DNA of 64,000 bases, from NCBI RefSeq assembly GCF_014189455.1, contig NZ_CP050299.1, positions 186,001-250,000 on the forward strand. Direction: 5' to 3'. The notes beneath the pieces were generated by a model. That model was given only the letters and a program-made list of their open reading frames with translations, was not told where the DNA came from and did no database searches. Below are positions 38,068 through 47,208 of the stretch, in pieces (positions within the stretch are counted from its first letter, which is position 1; the number at the start of each line of letters is the position of its first letter). The DNA comes from Mesorhizobium huakuii. GTDB taxonomy: Bacteria > Pseudomonadota > Alphaproteobacteria > Rhizobiales > Rhizobiaceae. Position numbers and translations under genes: made by a program.

Positions 38068-38466
38068 ATGCTTGATACCGTCAAATGGACGCCGCGCGTT
38101 CTTGCGATCCTTCGCATCATGACCGCACTTCTGTTCCTCGAACACGCGACCATGAAATTCCTGCAGTTCCCGGCCGCGATTCCGGGTGTGTCCTATCCGC
38201 TGCCCGCCATCATGATCGTTGCCGGCACAATCGAGGTGATCACCGCGCTGTTGATGTTCGTCGGATTTTACACGCGCCTCGCCGCCTTCATTGCTTCGGG
38301 TGAGATGGCAGCCGCCTATTTCATGGCACACGCGTCGCAGGGTTTCTGGCCGGCTCTGAATTTCGGCGAACCCGCGATCCTGTTCTGCTTCATCTTCCTT
38401 TATCTCGCCCTCGCAGGCGGTGGGGCATGGGCCCTCGAGAACGCTCGCCGCCCGGCCATGGCGTAA
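38068..38466 (+). CDS. DoxX-family membrane protein
   Basis: A 132-residue inner-membrane protein with four hydrophobic helices, at about residues 12-30, 45-65, 68-88 and 103-122. The motif LEHATMKFLQFP and the overall layout match the DoxX family, small membrane proteins linked to thiol and quinone redox balance. GGAG lies eight bases before the ATG. It stands between the glutaredoxin-like and quinone-oxidoreductase genes, as often in proteobacteria. Confidence 0.85.
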   Translation: MLDTVKWTPRVLAILRIMTALLFLEHATMKFLQFPAAIPGVSYPLPAIMIVAGTIEVITALLMFVGFYTRLAAFIASGEMAAAYFMAHASQGFWPALNFGEPAILFCFIFLYLALAGGGAWALENARRPAMA

Positions 38467-38525
38467 ACGGCAGCATCTGGAAAAAGCAAGTGCCAAACCA
38501 GACGACCAGAATTTTGGAGACCGCA

Positions 38526-39427
38526 ATGAAAGCCGCACTTCTCAAATCCTACGGCGACGTCGATCACTTCGAAATCGCCGATATTCCGACGCCGCAGCCG
38601 GGGCCGGGCGAGGTCCTCATTAAGATCGAGGCATCCGCGGTCAACCCATTCGACCTTGTTCTCCGCCAGGGCTTCATGGCCGAGTTTATACCGCTGCCGC
38701 TGCCGGCTGTGCTTGGCGGAGACGCCGCCGGCACCATTTCGGCGCTCGGTGAAGGCGTGACCGGATTTGCCGTCGGTGACCGGGTTGTGGCGGATTTTCC
38801 GGCAAACGGCAAAGGCGCGCACGCGGAATATGGCGTCGTTGCAGCCACATCTGTCGCCAAGCTGCCTGCTAAACTAACTTTCGAGCAAGGAGCCGCGCTC
38901 GTCAAAGCAGGCCTTACCGGGCGCCAAACCGTCGAAGCGCTGGGAATCAAGGCTGGCGATCGGGTTCTGGTCTCGGGCGGCCTTGGCACGGTGGGACGGT
39001 CCGCGATCCAGTATCTCAAACAGATCGGCGCCAAGCCGGTGGCCGGCGTCCGGCGTGAGCGGCTGAGTGAAGGCAGCGACGTGGCGGGCGAAGCGCTCGA
39101 TATTACAATCCCAGCCGCAACTCCGAGTTTCGACTATGCCATCAGCGCCGCCGGCCCCGTAGCCGGCAATCTCATCAGCCATGTCCGCGACGGCGGCCAT
39201 GTGGCCAGCGTTGTTCCGGTCCCCGAGGGCGCCAATGCCGGAAATCGCGTGACTATCGTCGAACTCTACCATCGCACCGATGCCGCCACGCTTGATGCAG
39301 TGCTTGAGTCCGCCGTGCATGGGCAATTGGTGATCCCGATTTCCCACACTTTCCCCTTGACCAGATCGGCGCGGCCCAAAAAGCGGTTGCAGCGGGCGCT
39401 TCCGGGAAAGTCGTGCTGAAGCACTGA
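38526..39427 (+). pseudogene. Zinc-independent quinone oxidoreductase (MDR family), frameshifted at the C-terminus
   Basis: A medium-chain reductase starting at the ATG 38526 with GGAG before it. The N-terminal GroES-like domain (SAVNPFDLVLRQG) and the Rossmann fold (VLVSGGLGTVGRSA) are intact, and zinc ligands are absent, as in quinone reductases. Near 39350 the frame shifts at TTCCCCTTGACC: one more C would give FPLDQIGAAQKAVAAG and a stop at 39425-39427. Without it the protein ends with an unrelated basic tail at 39419. Only the last 25 or so residues are affected, so partial function is possible. It is the last gene of the dioxygenase-glutaredoxin-DoxX cluster. Confidence 0.75.
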
Positions 39428-39492
39428 AAGCAAGAATATGGCTGGCATAGCCGACATAGAGCTGCTGCTTCCGCAGCGTCAGAGCCGATTCT

Positions 39493-40964
39493 CTACATGT
39501 AAAAGCTGTACCTTGGGGCGATCTCCTGCCCGTCTCCGAGGTACTTTAGCACCTGCCCCACCTGTCTTGCCGCCGCAATAGTAATCGGCATTCCGTTGTC
39601 GAACTGAGTGTTGTTCCAATTCATCTTGGTCAAAGCCAGGGTCTCGTACGCGATATGCTGCAGTGGTTGACCGAGGACCTGACATCGCAGCATCAGCGGC
39701 CGCGCACATACATTCCGGGATATGTGCGGAAGAAGTCGACGCTGCCGCGCGTGTAAAGGAGAGCCTGATCCTTGCTGAAGCGCAAAAGGCTGCCTCTCAA
39801 CGGTGGATAGACACCGAGGCGATAAAGGCGTGTCATCGATTTCTGGATCCAGACGAAATCGGCATAGTCGATGTCGCGCTCGTCAATGGCCTTGTGAAAA
39901 CCGTCCAGTTCGTTCCGATCGAAACGCGAGGTCTTGTGCAGTACTACGCGGGCTGGGTAGTGGCCGTGCTGACCGCGAAACACCTTCAGGGAATCTCTCA
40001 GGAGCGCATAAGCATCTTCGGCGGTGAGATGGGGCGAACGGTCTTCTTCGCTCTCGACCATGCGTCCGCCACGAAGGATTAAACCTTCCCCTCTCTCGTC
40101 AAACATCTGGGCCGTGCTTGTATGCATATGCTCGCCTTCCACCGATCGGTAGAAACTTAGACCGACGAAAGATGTTCTAAGTTCTCTGGCATCCCTTGCG
40201 AGGCGCCACGGCAGGCCACCGGCTTTGTAGTAGATGGCAGTGATAAGGTTCCAGGCGATGGTGGCAGGATCCTGCATGCGCCGGTCGCTGTTCTCCTTCA
40301 GTTTCCGAGGTATGCGGTAAGACGGATCGAATGTGGTCGGCCACATCAACTGAATAGGAATACGCAGGCGCATGCACGCTGCCTTGAGCATGCCGCGGAA
40401 GTCCAGTTCGCTGCCTGGCTCCGCTTCCACCGGGGCCTCCGCGTCGACCTCGTCGTCGTTCTCGCCGGTGGCTTCACGCGCATTCACGGTCCTTTCGATG
40501 ATCTCGACAGGCAACGCGATAAGAACGACATCCGGTAGCGCGGTCCTTTCAGCGAGGACCGCGATTTCGTTGACGATGGTGCTGACCACCTCGCGAGTGA
40601 CCTCCCTTTGTCCCGGGATCGCAACCAGACGACCGATTTCCTTTGTTGGAAGGATTCGCTGAAGCTCGCTCGATGTGGTGAATTCGCATCGAAAGGTTTC
40701 ATCGTTTCGCAGACCTGGGAATCGTGGGAACAGGTTCGCCTGCCGGCTGGACTTTGCTTCGAAACCGTCAGAGCACGCCTCGATCCATCTGGCGGTACCT
40801 TCCACCGTGTCCGCGCTCCCGACTATTCCAAGCTTGATGCGTCTTGACGCACCATCGATGTGCACGTCAAAGGGACCGTAGTCCATGATCCCGAAGCGGA
40901 TGTCGGGATGCCGCAGCCCACTTCCGAATTCCAGTGCGGGCTCGGCCAGATGAGAAAGCCTCAT
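39493..40964 (-). pseudogene. Short prokaryotic Argonaute (MID-PIWI), frameshifted near the C-terminus
   Basis: The ATG at 40964 overlaps the stop of the DREN-APAZ gene (ATGA); the longer frame upstream is spurious. The protein has MID and PIWI domains only (about 490 residues if restored), the size of short Argonautes. PIWI-like stretches include RRMQDPATIAWNLITAIY, FVGLSFYRS and VVLHKTSRFDRNE; the DEDX catalytic set is not evident, as expected for inactive short Argonautes. At about 39695-39707 (GTGCGCGGCCGCTGATG) the frame ends prematurely, and the true C-terminus (PLMLRCQVLGQPLQHIAYE to YSFYM) lies one frame away. The C-terminus is structurally important, so as sequenced the complex may be inactive. 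Confidence 0.85.
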
Positions 40965-42301
40965 TCCGTGCCCTCCTGCATCTTGTCGAAGTCGAACAGC
41001 GGCGAGGTGGGATTGGATTCTTGCGCCGTCCAAAGTTGGTCCGGGACACCGACGTCGAGTTCGAATGATTCCAACGGCGCGAATCTGAGATGTGGGTAGG
41101 CTTCTCCGAGCAGGTCTCCTGTGCGGTGCGTGGTCAGAAACGCCTGCCACATCACAAACTGACCCATGACAGCAGCGTTGTTTTCGAGTTCTTTAATCTT
41201 CTTCAGATGTTCGCCTGCTTTGAAATCCGGTTCCCAGCCATCCCTGCTGAAATGATAGGTCGGCGAGACCTCGACATACCATTTCTGGTCATAGCGGACG
41301 AAATGCGGGCGGAAGCCCGAATGACGGAAGTAAGCAGGCTTCCCCGGATGGTCGCGCTGGCGGCCATAGCCCTTGACAACGCGACGCGTAGTCAAGTTCC
41401 GGAGGCTCCTGTAGGCGTAGTTGAGCTTCCCTCGGTTTCTCGGCTTCACGAAATACAGGATGCCGCTGTCGCGATCGCGACGGAGGTCGGGTCTCACAAA
41501 ATCCCCGATCGCCCTATTCAACAGCGCCACGAAATCACGAACCCGGTCCACGTCGTCGCTGCCCGACCACTCGGAGGTGTCGAAGACTTCCATCGCCGAC
41601 ACATCGCAGATCTTGTTCCAGGGCCACTTGTCCAAGTCGTTGAATGACAGAACCGCATTGCTCCTGACTATCCACTCGGAAGACGCTTTCGAGTCCAGCT
41701 CCCTTAGGGCGGCTCCGAAAGATTTGTCCGTGTGGTGGTGGGTTGGGGCCCAGTAGATCTTAGGCGCGAAACCGATCTCCAACAGATTCACGAGCAGGGA
41801 TTCGTGGAGACGCACGCTAGGTCCCGTGGACCCGGGCTTTGCCGAAGTGGCTACCGCCACGATCGCGGCCTTTGCATCGACAGAGAAGAAATCGGATCGC
41901 TTGTCGAACACGACCTTCCGCGACTTCAAGTGCTCGATGTCACTGAACCATTCTTTGATCGACTTCCAATAGGCCTTCCCTTCATCGAGCTTCACGACGA
42001 GCAGCAGAACAGGAGCCGTGCCATGCATCCAGTACTGGATGTCTGCTTCTGTCACGGGGAACTCAAACGTGGTGTCGGTTTCGGCCTGCAGTCGCGTGCG
42101 CTCGGTTGCCTTTCCCTGAACCTGTAGCAACAGGTTTGAGACGGCTCCCGTCGTTTCATCACGTAGTTCGATAAATCCATCGATTCCGGCTTCGACGCCG
42201 CCAGTCTCGTAGAACATGAAGCCCATGCTCAACACGACTTGGCGAATATACGCGATGCCGCGTTCGCCGATGATATCGGTACGCCCAATCTTCTTCGCCA
42301 T
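40961..42301 (-). CDS. DREN-APAZ effector (DUF4365 nuclease plus APAZ domain), SPARDA type
   Basis: A 446-residue protein. Residues 1-150 are a DUF4365 (DREN) domain of the PD-(D/E)xK nuclease fold: GGVEAGIDGFIEL and LLLQVQGK carry the likely catalytic Asp, Gln and Lys. The rest fits APAZ, the domain that replaces the N-terminal lobes of Argonaute and binds the short Argonaute (SLRNLTTRRVVKGYG, WYVEVSPTYHFSRDGWEPD). In SPARDA systems guide-directed recognition of invader DNA by the Argonaute unleashes DREN to degrade DNA and RNA, giving population-level immunity. It is coupled to the Argonaute by a 4-base overlap. The frame is intact. A promoter-like pair lies 60-90 bases upstream. Confidence 0.85.
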   Translation of the reverse strand: MAKKIGRTDIIGERGIAYIRQVVLSMGFMFYETGGVEAGIDGFIELRDETTGAVSNLLLQVQGKATERTRLQAETDTTFEFPVTEADIQYWMHGTAPVLLLVVKLDEGKAYWKSIKEWFSDIEHLKSRKVVFDKRSDFFSVDAKAAIVAVATSAKPGSTGPSVRLHESLLVNLLEIGFAPKIYWAPTHHHTDKSFGAALRELDSKASSEWIVRSNAVLSFNDLDKWPWNKICDVSAMEVFDTSEWSGSDDVDRVRDFVALLNRAIGDFVRPDLRRDRDSGILYFVKPRNRGKLNYAYRSLRNLTTRRVVKGYGRQRDHPGKPAYFRHSGFRPHFVRYDQKWYVEVSPTYHFSRDGWEPDFKAGEHLKKIKELENNAAVMGQFVMWQAFLTTHRTGDLLGEAYPHLRFAPLESFELDVGVPDQLWTAQESNPTSPLFDFDKMQEGTE

Positions 42302-42361
42302 CTTCCGCTCAACGAGAGTATGCGACCCAGAATCGAGAATAGGGACAAGAATCGTTCGGTT

Positions 42362-42390
42362 AGGATACGACGGCGCGGGCCGCGCTTCAA
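42362..42390 (-). promoter_or_regulatory. Probable sigma-70-type promoter of the SPARDA operon
   Basis: On the minus strand TTGAAG (42390-42385) is followed after 17 bases by TATCCT (42367-42362), about 60 bases before the ATG of the DREN-APAZ gene. Confidence 0.5.
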
Positions 42391-42456
42391 TTTCCCGACG
42401 AGTTGTAATCGAATAGCTGCCGCGACTTCCAACGGAAGACCAGGTGCTATCGACGT

Positions 42457-42999
42457 CTAAGCCAGGATCGCCTGAGCGAAAGCTTCCTCGTCACCCGAGC
42501 CCACTAAACGGAACGGCACGCCGAGTTCCCGGGCATGTTTCTCGGCGAGCGCTATGACCAGGGATTGGTACTCGGCAATCTGGCCAGAAGTCCTGTCTGG
42601 GCGGACCCTACCCGTGTCTCGAGTCCTGCGAGCGAGGATGCTTTCAGGATCGCCGGAAAGAGCTATCACAACGTACAGATCGATCGCACGGAACACTTCC
42701 AGAGGGATTTCGACATAGCCGTTGTCGGTGTCGATGATGTTATGCGCGTCGAAAACGATTGGGCGGCTCTCCTGGGCCCGCAGCTTCCCGAAAGCTTCGA
42801 TTAGCAGCGTCTGATTGTCGAGAACTTGACCTTTTCTGAGTTCCTCGCGGTCTACGGTTCGAGCCAGCAGGTCGGCTTTCGCTTGCCGTAGGACATCGCT
42901 TGCCTGAATATGGATGAAGCCGGCATTTGCGGCACATCGTCCAATCACGTACGATTTTCCGACACCTGACACGCCGACTACCAGTGCGGCTCTCGCCAT
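42457..42999 (-). CDS. P-loop kinase-like ATPase (adenylate-kinase-like)
   Basis: A 180-residue cytoplasmic P-loop protein. Walker A GVSGVGKSYV lies near residues 9-18, followed by an IHIQASDVLRQ segment like the substrate-binding start of nucleotide kinases, FDAHNIIDTDNGYVEIP and a lid-like basic helix ILARRTRDTGRVRPDR. It resembles AAA_18/adenylate-kinase-type proteins of uncertain substrate that occur in defence neighbourhoods. It points the same way as the SPARDA genes (gap 155 bases) and is divergent from the ASCH gene at 43155. No target can be named. Confidence 0.65.
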   Translation of the reverse strand: MARAALVVGVSGVGKSYVIGRCAANAGFIHIQASDVLRQAKADLLARTVDREELRKGQVLDNQTLLIEAFGKLRAQESRPIVFDAHNIIDTDNGYVEIPLEVFRAIDLYVVIALSGDPESILARRTRDTGRVRPDRTSGQIAEYQSLVIALAEKHARELGVPFRLVGSGDEEAFAQAILA

Positions 43000-43154
43000 G
43001 TCCCCCTCAACTTCCTCTAGCCTGAGCCTCTGCCATGGACGACCGTGCGACGAAATTGCCCGCTACATCGCACACGCTGTCCACTACAAGTTTGCCTGGG
43101 ACCGTTTTGATCTCTCTCGTGTTGGCATAGGATCCGGAAAAGACAGGAGTTGCA

Positions 43155-43655
43155 ATGCAATTCGTTTTTCCTACTCCCCGACGGTTGTACGACGCCGCTC
43201 TCGAGCGCCTGAAGACAAGGCTCGCAGACGAGTTTCCCGAACGAACTTCCGTTCCGCGTCGGCGCTTCGTCATGGCCGAACGCCTCGCGGACAAGGTGTT
43301 GTCTGAGCAGAAATCGACGACGATCCGATACGACCGCGATAGGGTCGAGTACCCCGCTGGGCCTGTCCTGCCACTTTACGCGGCTGAAGAGCGCGGGCCG
43401 CAAGATGAGTATCGTTGCCTTGCCTGTCTCCGTGTCCTGAGCGTGCGCTACTCCACATTCAATGGCCTTACTGAAGCGGATGCGCGTTCCGACGGGTTTT
43501 CTTCCCTAGACGAATTGCTCGGTGCACTGCAGCGCTTCTACGGCCGCATAATGCCGGAAGACACGGTCTGCATTTACGAGTTCGCCCTCGAGCCAACGGC
43601 GACGAAGCGAAACACTCGCGGCCGGAACGTCGTGCTGGAATCCCCCTCGGTCTAA
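43155..43655 (+). CDS. ASCH (PUA-like) domain protein 1
   Basis: A 166-residue protein starting at the ATG 43155, behind AGGAG at seven bases. The sequence KSTTIRYDRDRVEYPAG, LRVLSVRYSTFNGLTEADA and DTVCIYEF follows the ASCH fold, a PUA-like RNA- or modified-base-binding domain. Its stop codon overlaps that of the convergent PIN-GNAT gene by two bases. It is the only plus-strand gene of the island. Another ASCH protein lies at 45142. Confidence 0.75.
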   Translation: MQFVFPTPRRLYDAALERLKTRLADEFPERTSVPRRRFVMAERLADKVLSEQKSTTIRYDRDRVEYPAGPVLPLYAAEERGPQDEYRCLACLRVLSVRYSTFNGLTEADARSDGFSSLDELLGALQRFYGRIMPEDTVCIYEFALEPTATKRNTRGRNVVLESPSV

Positions 43656-45145
43656 AACTTGAAGCCTAGCTTTAGGAGCGGCTTCAGCTTCGTGTAGGCC
43701 GATTCGGGAATCTTGTTTATCGACTGCGGCCACGAAGGCAGGACGCCGTAGCCGAGCAAATCGGTCAACGGCACGGTTGGCTCTACGTGCCCGATCAGCA
43801 GGAAGTCAATGACCTTAAGCGGACGCGATCCCGCCACCCAGTGCGCGAGTTCCGCGTCCGAGAACACGGACCGTTTCGCAGTCCACTTTCGTACCTCGTT
43901 CACATCGAGGGTCCAACGGACGGATTCCACGACACCCACGCTCGTCATCGACTGGGAGCCGTACGACGGGGACTTGGTCATGTAGAAGAAGAGCAGATCT
44001 CCGGGCTGCATGGCGTTCGTGGGGGCGTGGCAGATGTAGACCTTCTTGATGGTGTTACCCGGTTTACCACCTGGCGCCCCGGTGCTTCCGGTCGTCGGAG
44101 CGGTCGCCTCCGGGAACAACTTCCGATGATATCCCGGCTGGATAGGTACGACGAACTTGCTCACAGCAGCGTCGTCCGAAAACCGCGGGTAGTTCTTCTT
44201 CACGGTCTTGAGCTTATCGGTTCCGGCCGCCAGCGGCCCACTTCCCATTGGCTTTTCGAAAACTAGCTCGCCTTTCGCGAGGGTTTTTGTCTTCTCGAAC
44301 CCGTATTCTTCAAGGAGGCGGATCAGACCTTCCTGCTTCGGAAATGCGGTGACGTAGGTCAGGTCGTAGTCGTTCCGTTGACAATGCCATAGGACCTGCT
44401 TCAGCAACTGCTCGCCTAACTTCTGGCCCCGATGGCCCTGCGCCACCTTGAAGGTGCAGATTTTCAGAATCTTGGCAGCAGCGTACTGCGTGCCGGCTGC
44501 GGCGTGGGTCTCGTCTTTTCGAATGACGATCCCGGCTAGCTTGCCGCCGTCCTTGATCACCCAGCAGTCGCGGTGCTCTTCCTTACACTTCGGCACCCAG
44601 ACCTCACGGAACCCGACGTAATCGGCGGCCAGATCGTCGAAAATCTCATCCTTGAAGTCGATGTTATACGCTTTGGCGTATTCGACGGAGGGCAGGAAAA
44701 CCTGATCAGGTTCGTACGCTTGCTTAAGCCAAGCGACCGCGTCAGCGACTGTCAGGACCTGTTCGCTGAGACCGGCGGCCTTCGCACGTCGATGGATGCC
44801 GTCGTCCTCGGTAACGAATAGCTCCACGACACCATCCGCGACCGCGTGCAGCATCTTAGCGTCGCAAACGTCATTCGGCTTCGGCAGCTTGCCGTAGAGC
44901 CTTGCCAGTTCCCCCTCGGAAGGAACGTGAACGCCCTTCAATTGCCGAAACTTCTTGACCTTAGAGAGAGTGACCCTCCTTCGATCCTTGTCGGGGTCGC
45001 GTTCGATATCTTCCAAAGAGGCTTCATGCACGAAGACGGAAATTCCGTGCTCCTGGCATTTGCGCTGCAGGTCGGCGAATTGAGCCTTGATCTCCTTCGC
45101 ATCCTCGAGCTGGATGATGACATTGGTGTCGATGAGCAGCTTCAT
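43652..45145 (-). CDS. PIN nuclease - GNAT acetyltransferase - EVE/PUA-like fusion protein
   Basis: A 497-residue fusion. Residues 1-135 are a PIN-like nuclease with acidic residues Asp6, Glu41, Asp95 and Asp114/115 (LIDTNVIIQLED, NDVCDAKML, VTEDDGI). Residues 180-300 are a GNAT acetyltransferase with the acetyl-CoA motif QGHRGQKLG at 236-244. Residues 350-490 look like an EVE/PUA-type domain (MQPGDLLFFYMTKSP, SVGVVESVRW). PIN and GNAT domains both occur in toxins that attack tRNA, and EVE domains bind modified bases, so a tRNA- or nucleic-acid-targeting conflict protein is a reasonable inference. The ATG at 45145 overlaps the stop of the ASCH gene upstream, so the two are co-translated. Confidence 0.78.
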   Translation of the reverse strand: MKLLIDTNVIIQLEDAKEIKAQFADLQRKCQEHGISVFVHEASLEDIERDPDKDRRRVTLSKVKKFRQLKGVHVPSEGELARLYGKLPKPNDVCDAKMLHAVADGVVELFVTEDDGIHRRAKAAGLSEQVLTVADAVAWLKQAYEPDQVFLPSVEYAKAYNIDFKDEIFDDLAADYVGFREVWVPKCKEEHRDCWVIKDGGKLAGIVIRKDETHAAAGTQYAAAKILKICTFKVAQGHRGQKLGEQLLKQVLWHCQRNDYDLTYVTAFPKQEGLIRLLEEYGFEKTKTLAKGELVFEKPMGSGPLAAGTDKLKTVKKNYPRFSDDAAVSKFVVPIQPGYHRKLFPEATAPTTGSTGAPGGKPGNTIKKVYICHAPTNAMQPGDLLFFYMTKSPSYGSQSMTSVGVVESVRWTLDVNEVRKWTAKRSVFSDAELAHWVAGSRPLKVIDFLLIGHVEPTVPLTDLLGYGVLPSWPQSINKIPESAYTKLKPLLKLGFKF

Positions 45146-45585
45146 CTCTCGGAACCTCGGATCAGCTGACGGAAAGCGTCGTCGGCATAGGCGAATGACT
45201 GTGGTGGCGTAAAGCCGAGACGTTCCTTGAGTATGGATAGGGGGACGGGTTCCGTGACGGCGACCGGATCCTGGAGCTTGATTACGAAGCCGGACGTCCT
45301 CTCAGCATAGTATGCATCGAAGTCATCGCGCTCGATGAACGCTACGTCATTATAGTTCGCCCATATGCTCTCGACCGGGAGTTCTTCCACGGTAGAGATC
45401 GTGGCGTAGCCGATCACCGCTTGGATGGGAGCCGACGCATAAATGTACATGACTGCGCCGGTGACCGTCCCATACGGAAATCGACGCCTCAGTTCGACTT
45501 TCTTCTGACCGCTTACAATCTTGGTAGCGTACTCTGGCTTGATGCTCAGAACGAAGTCGTGGCGGAACAGGTCAAGATTGTTCAT
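45142..45585 (-). CDS. ASCH (PUA-like) domain protein 2, coupled to the PIN-GNAT-EVE protein
   Basis: A 147-residue protein with the ASCH pattern LSIKPEYATKIVSGQKKVELRRR, a basic strand that closes the ligand pocket, and SAPIQAVIGYATI. The stop overlaps the start of the PIN-GNAT gene by four bases. By analogy with small proteins preceding toxins it could be an antitoxin or a ligand sensor for the fusion protein, but that is inference from layout. It is the first gene of the minus-strand part of the island. Confidence 0.78.
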   Translation of the reverse strand: MNNLDLFRHDFVLSIKPEYATKIVSGQKKVELRRRFPYGTVTGAVMYIYASAPIQAVIGYATISTVEELPVESIWANYNDVAFIERDDFDAYYAERTSGFVIKLQDPVAVTEPVPLSILKERLGFTPPQSFAYADDAFRQLIRGSER

Positions 45586-45900
45586 TCTTTGACGATCGCA
45601 AAATTTCTCACGATCGGCATTATCCTACGCGAAACAAATTGTGAACCGCTGATTGATCCAAATCGGCGACGGAGGTCACCGCCGATCGGCTTCCGATATT
45701 GCGGTTCGCAAACCCGGAAGAAACGCCGAGGCAGCAGGGGTCGCACTTGCCTATCTGTAACCCAAAGGCCGTAGTCTGGCAGAGGAATGGCTCATGGAAT
45801 CATCACAAAAAAAGGGCGCTTGGCTGCCGCTGTTGCAGTTGTGAGAACGACCGCTTTCAAGTCGAGGCAGAGTTTGGGTTAGCGACTGAGAAAAGGCGCG
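45586..45900. other. Intergenic stretch upstream of the ASCH-PIN operon
   Basis: No gene is visible. AT-rich bases directly upstream of 45585 probably hold the promoter of the ASCH-PIN operon on the minus strand; I could not fix one. Confidence 0.4.
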
Positions 45901-46011
45901 ATGCCGATCCGCGAGGATCTGCGCGCTGGTCTCTCCGCTGTGCCGATCTGGATGCAGGAGTTCCTGCGCGAACTCCTCAGCCTAGACGCTCGGCACGAGG
46001 GCAAATCATGA
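45901..46011 (+). pseudogene. C-terminal remnant of a DUF6088/AbiEi-type antitoxin
   Basis: About 36 codons (MPIREDLRAGLSAVPIWMQEFLRELL) end in a TGA that overlaps the ATG of the following toxin fragment (ATGA). The wording and position fit the end of a DUF6088-type antitoxin that precedes AbiEii toxins. The N-terminal part is missing. Confidence 0.5.
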
Positions 46012-46290
46012 GCACCGACGCCTACCGCCAAATCATCGCAGCGCCGCCACGTGACCGGCTCGACCTGTTCCTCGCCACGGCCAATCGCATTGGTGCCCCG
46101 GTCGGTAATGTCGAAAAGGACTTCTGGGTCTGCTGGACGCTCTATGCGCTCTATCACGAACATGCCAGGCGCGGTGCCGGTCACCTCGGCCACGCCCTCA
46201 ACAACGCAATGCTGCATTATTGCCTGCAGCTCGCCGACAAGGGGCTGAAGGCGCTGGTCGACGACGACCATCTGTGCAATGGCCTCACTA
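46008..46290 (+). pseudogene. AbiEii toxin N-terminus joined to an alanine dehydrogenase C-terminal fragment
   Basis: From the ATG 46008 the first 45 residues (MSTDAYRQIIAAPPRDRLDL, GNVEKDFWVCWTL) match the start of AbiEii/AbiGii nucleotidyltransferase toxins. From about 46165 the DNA instead encodes the end of an alanine dehydrogenase: NMPGAVPVTSA in one frame, then ALNNAMLHYCLQLADKG in the next. It is a junction of two unrelated fragments and cannot give a working product. The nucleotidyltransferase core of AbiEii is absent. Confidence 0.6.
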
Positions 46291-46431
46291 GGAACCACAC
46301 AGCGGCTTCCCGTACCCCAACGGATTGGGATAGGTGCTCCGGTAGATCCGGCCGAATGTCCGACCCGGCGATATGGTCTCGATTTCGAGCTTTGCACGCC
46401 CGAAATCGGGAGGAGGTGGAACGCCCGGCAT
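46288..46431 (-). pseudogene. RES-domain toxin, N-terminal fragment
   Basis: The gene starts at an ATG (46431) directly after the stop of the Xre-type antitoxin gene. It reads ISPGRTFGRIYRSTYPNPLG, the beginning of RES toxins, which degrade NAD+, then runs into a stop at 46288. The remaining two thirds of the toxin, with the catalytic residues, is missing, replaced by the alanine dehydrogenase fragment. Confidence 0.7.
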
Positions 46432-47118
46432 TCAGTCGAAATCGCCCCTGGCCATACCTTCGGCCGCGGCCAGCACCGCGGCATCGTCGCCCTGCTGAAG
46501 GGCTCTAAGACCCGTCCGCCCATCGAGGGCGCCATGGCGCGACGCCAGAAACCGATAGACGGCCCAGGCACTATTGCCCAACATGGCATGGAGCGCCGGC
46601 AATGCGCCGAAGGGACGACCGTCCTTGTCGAGCTGCCACACAGGAAAGCGAAAGCCGCGCTTGGCGCCATCGATCCCGAGCACCTGCCCACTCTGTCGCT
46701 TGGCGTTGACTGTCACCCGCGACGTGCCTAGCAACTTGGCGAAGGCTTCAGCACTGAGCATGTCTTCCCCGGCGACAATTTCGGCGACGCGCTTGCGGCC
46801 ACGTTCGCGCGCCGCTGCAAGCGCCGCTTCAAGTTCACCCTCCGGCTTGCCCGTGTCCTCGACGGGAAAAGTATCGTCTGAAGCGATCGATTGCTTTTCG
46901 ACCGGAGTGATCGTCTGCGCATCAGCCGCCGGATCGACCTCTACCCGGAATGATACGCGATGGCCGATCTTGCGGCTGCGTGCGATCGCTTCCTGATAGC
47001 GTTCGAGCAACACCTTCTCGAAGTCTGCCTGTGCCGGCAGCTTCGTGGTAAAGCTCAGGCCGGCGACTCCCGCACGGGATCTGGTCCCGCTATGGTTGCT
47101 GCGTTTTGGAGCGGCCAT
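46432..47118 (-). CDS. Xre/MbcA/ParS-type antitoxin of a broken RES toxin pair
   Basis: A 228-residue protein from the ATG 47118, behind a GGGGGTG ribosome site. The middle (MLSAEAFAKLLGTSRVTVNA) is a helix-turn-helix, and the C-terminal part (PALHAMLGNSAWAVYRFLAS) matches the Xre-MbcA-ParS toxin-binding domain. With RES toxins such proteins neutralise the NAD+-degrading enzyme and repress their own promoter. The toxin gene immediately downstream is truncated, so this antitoxin is now an orphan. Confidence 0.72.
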   Translation of the reverse strand: MAAPKRSNHSGTRSRAGVAGLSFTTKLPAQADFEKVLLERYQEAIARSRKIGHRVSFRVEVDPAADAQTITPVEKQSIASDDTFPVEDTGKPEGELEAALAAARERGRKRVAEIVAGEDMLSAEAFAKLLGTSRVTVNAKRQSGQVLGIDGAKRGFRFPVWQLDKDGRPFGALPALHAMLGNSAWAVYRFLASRHGALDGRTGLRALQQGDDAAVLAAAEGMARGDFD

Positions 47119-47208
47119 GGATGACACCCCCGTGCTGTCACCAATATGGTTACAGAGCGCAAGTTCGTCAAGTTAGATAATTTGGTAAAGTCTGTAGAGA
47201 ATGGCGGA

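Noticed and set aside
39693..41150. Argonaute start at 41150 giving a longer N-terminus
   Set aside because: The extra 62 residues are Arg-rich and antisense-like, and overlap the DREN-APAZ gene; the ATG at 40964 with the ATGA overlap is far better.
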